Part shown: piece after piece, positions 61,216 to 64,000 of the stretch
Numbering within the stretch: position 1 is the first letter of the stretch
Layout of the letters: each line of letters begins with the position of its first letter
NCBI RefSeq assembly: GCF_900108185.1
Contig: NZ_FNVA01000008.1
Coordinates: forward strand, 186,001-250,000
Source: Bryocella elongata
Lineage (GTDB): Bacteria > Acidobacteriota > Terriglobia > Terriglobales > Acidobacteriaceae
DNA length: 64,000 nucleotides
Direction of reading: 5' to 3'
Position numbers and translations under genes: made by a program
The notes under the pieces: generated by a model
Database searches by the model: none
What the model was told of the DNA's origin: nothing
The model's input: the letters and a program-made list of their open reading frames with translations, nothing else

Positions 61216-62730
61216 ATGAAGCGTCTTGTCCCCATTGTCTTGTGTGTTGCAGCCGCGTCCGCGTCGTTGATGGCGCAGGAGCCTGCACGTCCTGCCGGTT
61301 ATCCGGCTGTCCCCGGTCCGCTGACGGCGAAGTACCAGGCCACGGCCGACAAGATTCTTGCTGCGGCGATGAGCGATACCGATGGCTATGCGGACCTGCA
61401 GTATCTGTGCGACCACATTGGCAACCGGAACTCAGGCACACCGCAGCTGAACACTGCGATTGCGTGGGGCGCGGACCTGATGAAGAAGGCCGGGTTGAGC
61501 AACGTGCATGTGCAGCCGGTGATGGTGCCGCACTGGGTGCGTGGGGAAGAGGATGCGGAGTTTGTGGCTCCGGTGAAGAAGAAGATGCACATGCTGGGGC
61601 TGGGCATGAGTGTGGGCACTCCGCCCGAAGGCATCACGGCGGAGGTGGTGTTTGTACACACGTTCGATGAGCTGGATGCGTTGGCGGACAGCGCGGTGAA
61701 GGGCAAGATCGTGGTGCTGAACCCGGGCTGGCATGGGTATGGCGTGAACTCGGGCTATCGCACGGGTTCGGCGTCGCGCGCGGCGAAGAAGGGTGCGGTG
61801 GCGGTGCTGGTTCGCGCGGCGACTCCGCTGGCGCAGCAGCTGCCGCATACGGGCACGCTGGTGTATGCGGAGGACGCTCCGAAGATTCCGGCGGCGGCGA
61901 TCTCGATTGAAGATGCGACGATGATCGAGCGGCTGACGAAGGAAGGCCCGGTGACCGTGCACCTGAAGATGGATGCGCAGCGGCTGCCGGATGTGCAGGC
62001 GGGCAATGTGATCGGAGAGATCCCGGGCAGCGAACATCCGGAGCAGATCGTTGTACTGGGTGGACACATCGATTCGTGGGATGTGGGCCAGGGCGCGCAG
62101 GACGATGGCTCGGGTATCATGGCGACGTTCGAGGCGGTGAGCCTGCTGCACAAGCTAGGGCTCAAGCCGAAGCGGACGGTGCGGATCGTCTTCTGGGTGA
62201 ACGAGGAGACGCTGGGCCGGGGCGCGCTGGCGTATGCGAAGGAGCTGGGCGATAAGGTGTCCACGCATGTTGCAGCTATCGAGATGGACGGCGGCGCGGA
62301 GCGTCCTCTGGGGATGAACTATGGCAGCTTTGGCGGGCCGCGTGGTGGAGGCGGTGGGCGTGCTTCGGGTGCTCCGCGCGTGAACCCGGGCGCAGGGTTC
62401 GATATGAGCAAGCTTTCGCCAGAGGATAAGAAGTCAGTGGATGCAATGCTGGATCTCGTGGCGCTGCTGAAGCCGATCGATGCGGCGACGTGGGCGCCGG
62501 GCGGCGGCGGATCGGATATTGGGCCGATTGTGGCTGAGGGGGTTCCGGCGCTGAGCCCGCACACGGTGGGTGAACACTACTTCGACTGGCACCACACCGA
62601 GGCGGACTCGTTCGACAAGGTTGACCTGACGGACTTCCGGAAGAACATCGGGATGCTGGCGGTGACGGCGTATGTGCTGGCGGATATGGATGAAACGCTG
62701 GTGGGTCACAAGGGGACGTTCCGGGATTAG
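61216..62730 (+). CDS. exported M28 family zinc aminopeptidase
   Basis: This encodes 504 residues. The signal peptide is MKRLVPIVLCVAAASASLMAQ. A protease-associated (PA) insert spans about 140-250 (VKGKIVVLNPGW ... GTLVYAEDAPKIPAAAISIEDA). Zinc and catalytic residues are H284 (GGHIDSWDVG), D296 (GAQDDGSG), E330/E331 (WVNEETLG), D358 (EMDGGAE) and the late histidine in DWHHTEADSFD. A glycine-rich loop (GGPRGGGGGRASG, about 375-388) separates the last blocks. It removes N-terminal residues from peptides in the periplasm or outside. AGGAG precedes the ATG. Confidence 0.92.
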   Translation: MKRLVPIVLCVAAASASLMAQEPARPAGYPAVPGPLTAKYQATADKILAAAMSDTDGYADLQYLCDHIGNRNSGTPQLNTAIAWGADLMKKAGLSNVHVQPVMVPHWVRGEEDAEFVAPVKKKMHMLGLGMSVGTPPEGITAEVVFVHTFDELDALADSAVKGKIVVLNPGWHGYGVNSGYRTGSASRAAKKGAVAVLVRAATPLAQQLPHTGTLVYAEDAPKIPAAAISIEDATMIERLTKEGPVTVHLKMDAQRLPDVQAGNVIGEIPGSEHPEQIVVLGGHIDSWDVGQGAQDDGSGIMATFEAVSLLHKLGLKPKRTVRIVFWVNEETLGRGALAYAKELGDKVSTHVAAIEMDGGAERPLGMNYGSFGGPRGGGGGRASGAPRVNPGAGFDMSKLSPEDKKSVDAMLDLVALLKPIDAATWAPGGGGSDIGPIVAEGVPALSPHTVGEHYFDWHHTEADSFDKVDLTDFRKNIGMLAVTAYVLADMDETLVGHKGTFRD

Positions 62731-62752
62731 CGCACGTCAAGACAGAAGTAGG

Positions 62753-62788
62753 CAAGCCCCGCACTCATGTGCGGGGCTTGTTGTTTCT
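62753..62788. terminator. terminator between the M28 and M24 genes
   Basis: CAAGCCCCGCAC / GTGCGGGGCTTG, perfect 12-bp arms, loop TCAT, followed by TTGTTTCT. The genes are convergent. Confidence 0.9.
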
Positions 62789-62810
62789 GTAGAGGTACGA
62801 GGAACCGAGG
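62787..62810 (+). repeat. short R3 element
   Basis: CTGTAGAGGTACGAGG followed by aaccgagg, matching the left part of longer R3 copies. Confidence 0.5.
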
Positions 62811-62853
62811 TCGCCCGCGTTGCGGGCTTGAGCCACGAGGAAGGGCGATAGCT

Positions 62854-64000
62854 CTAGGCCTTGCCGAAGGGCTCGTCGAGGGAGAGGCTTTGGGGAGTGA
62901 GTAACTCGGCTGCGTTGGCGGTGATGTGGAGTTCGTCTTCGAGGCGGACGCCGAACTCGCCCTTGATGTAGAGGCCGGGTTCGTCGGAGAAGGTCATGTT
63001 GGCGGCGAGGATGGGAGCGCGGTCGTCGAGGAACATGTTGTTCTCGGAGAGGTAGGGCCACTCGTGCATGTCCATGCCGATGCCGTGGCCGACGCGGTGG
63101 GTGAAATATTTGTGGGCGGGACCGTAGCCAGCGTCGGCGATGACCTTGCGGGCGGCGAGATCGACGTTGGCCAGCGGGATACCGGGACGTGCGGTCTTGA
63201 GCGCGGCGGTCTGCGCAGCCTTGACGATGTCGAAGACCTTGCGCATCTTGTCGGTGGGCTTGCCGAAGCAGAAGGTGCGGGTGATGTCGGAGGTGTAGCC
63301 TTCGACGACGCAGCCGTCATCGAGCATGAGGATGGAGCCTTCGCGAATGGTCTGCGGCTTGCGTGAGCCGTGCGGGACGGCGGTGAACTCGTCGATGTTG
63401 AGCGAAGCTTCGCCCTGCAGGCCGGTCTTCGCATAGGCCATGAGGACGAGGTTGTGGACGTCGCGGGTGGTCATGCCTTCCTTGAGCGAGAGGTAGACGG
63501 CCTCGTAGACGGCGAGGGTGGCCGCGCCGGCGGTGCGGAGGCAATCGAGTTCGTGCTCGTCCTTGATGCTGCGGCAGCCGCCGGTGACGGGCGTGGCGCT
63601 GACGAAGTGCAGCGCGGGTGCGGCCTTCATAAGCTCATTCGCGAAGGTGAACTTCATGTTCTCGTCGAGGCCGACGTTGCCGGAGGTGACGCCGCGGGCT
63701 TTGAGTGCAGAGGCGATGAGGGCGAAGGGTGATTCGTCTTCCTCCCAGGTGAGGATCTCGGCTTCGTGTGCGAAGGGTGTGTCTTCGAGCATCTCGACGG
63801 CGCGGTCGTGCTCGAAGGCGGGGCAGACGATGAAGGGCTTGGCCCTGGCGGGGATGACGAGGGCCCAGAGGCGCTCGCTGGCGCCGAGGCGGACGTTGGC
63901 GAAGTAGAGGGTGTTGGAGGTGGAGTTGGCGAGGACGATGGCCTGGATCTTCTGCTGACCCATGAGCTCTTTGGCGCGTGCGATGCGGGCGAGGCGCTCG
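62854..64000 (-). CDS. M24 family Xaa-Pro aminopeptidase, 5' end outside window
   Basis: At least 382 residues are visible; the frame is open to the right edge (ERLARIARAKELM before the internal Met at 63963), so the N-terminus is cut off. The creatinase-like N-domain (IQAIVLANSTSNTLYFANVR...) precedes the pita-bread catalytic domain. Metal ligands are Asp in LMLDDGCVVEGYTSDITRTF (two Asp), His in FTHRVGHGIGMDMHEWP, Glu in FSDEPGLYI, and Glu in GVRLEDELHIT. The enzyme cleaves the first residue before proline. It has no visible signal peptide in this part and is convergent with the M28 peptidase gene. Confidence 0.9.
   Translation of the reverse strand, partial: ERLARIARAKELMGQQKIQAIVLANSTSNTLYFANVRLGASERLWALVIPARAKPFIVCPAFEHDRAVEMLEDTPFAHEAEILTWEEDESPFALIASALKARGVTSGNVGLDENMKFTFANELMKAAPALHFVSATPVTGGCRSIKDEHELDCLRTAGAATLAVYEAVYLSLKEGMTTRDVHNLVLMAYAKTGLQGEASLNIDEFTAVPHGSRKPQTIREGSILMLDDGCVVEGYTSDITRTFCFGKPTDKMRKVFDIVKAAQTAALKTARPGIPLANVDLAARKVIADAGYGPAHKYFTHRVGHGIGMDMHEWPYLSENNMFLDDRAPILAANMTFSDEPGLYIKGEFGVRLEDELHITANAAELLTPQSLSLDEPFGKA

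Noticed and set aside
1-64000. CRISPR arrays
   Set aside because: The repeated sequences found are dispersed palindromes or short tandem units, without the regular repeat-spacer alternation of CRISPR.

Overview
The window looks like a chromosome segment of a soil Acidobacteriota (class Terriglobia; Granulicella, Terriglobus or Edaphobacter-like). This is inferred from high GC, three very large Oar-like TonB-dependent receptors with an N-terminal carboxypeptidase-like domain, many secreted glycoside hydrolases, and abundant short palindromic repeats between genes. No rRNA, tRNA, CRISPR array or complete insertion sequence was seen.

Left part (1-11.8 kb): a truncated acyl-carrier-like gene, the relic of a REP-associated transposase among palindromes, then a lower-GC patch with a small lysine-rich protein divergent from an overlapping DUF5343 + Swt1-type HEPN gene pair. 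That pair is the best candidate here for an undescribed defence or toxin-type module. Next come ffh, two tyrosine recombinases (XerD-like and XerC-like) flanking a small membrane protein, an exported protein, a DoxX-like membrane protein, a rhodanese, and a tight SRPBCC / DoxX / DUF3419 operon.

Middle (11.8-30.7 kb): a chemoreceptor, a large PAS hybrid histidine kinase, a succinate dehydrogenase cluster (sdhC, three small membrane proteins, sdhA, no sdhB) whose intergenic spaces hold hairpin repeats, a GH39 enzyme, an M20 peptidase, an rdgB gene carrying an in-frame palindromic repeat, an IclR regulator, aldose 1-epimerase, and a GntR(YtrA)-ABC transporter operon with its operator visible.

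Right part (30.7-61 kb): a glycan-utilisation region. It holds a glutaminase-family protein, a LacI regulator, a sulfatase, GH51, GH105, GH2, two alginate-lyase-family proteins, a ROK regulator, GH5 and three TonB receptors, plus a seven-haem cytochrome fused to TPRs. Four matching 14-bp LacI-type operators sit at the promoters of the glutaminase/lacI pair, the sulfatase, the first TonB receptor and GH51, so these probably form one regulon. The receptors would import oligosaccharides, the periplasmic or secreted enzymes trim pectin- or hemicellulose-like side chains, and LacI and ROK would gate expression. The window closes with an M28 peptidase and a truncated M24 aminopeptidase.

Three families of intergenic repeats (called R1, R2 and R3 here) run through the window. 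R1 hairpins keep pairing while changing sequence, and R3 copies all read in one direction.
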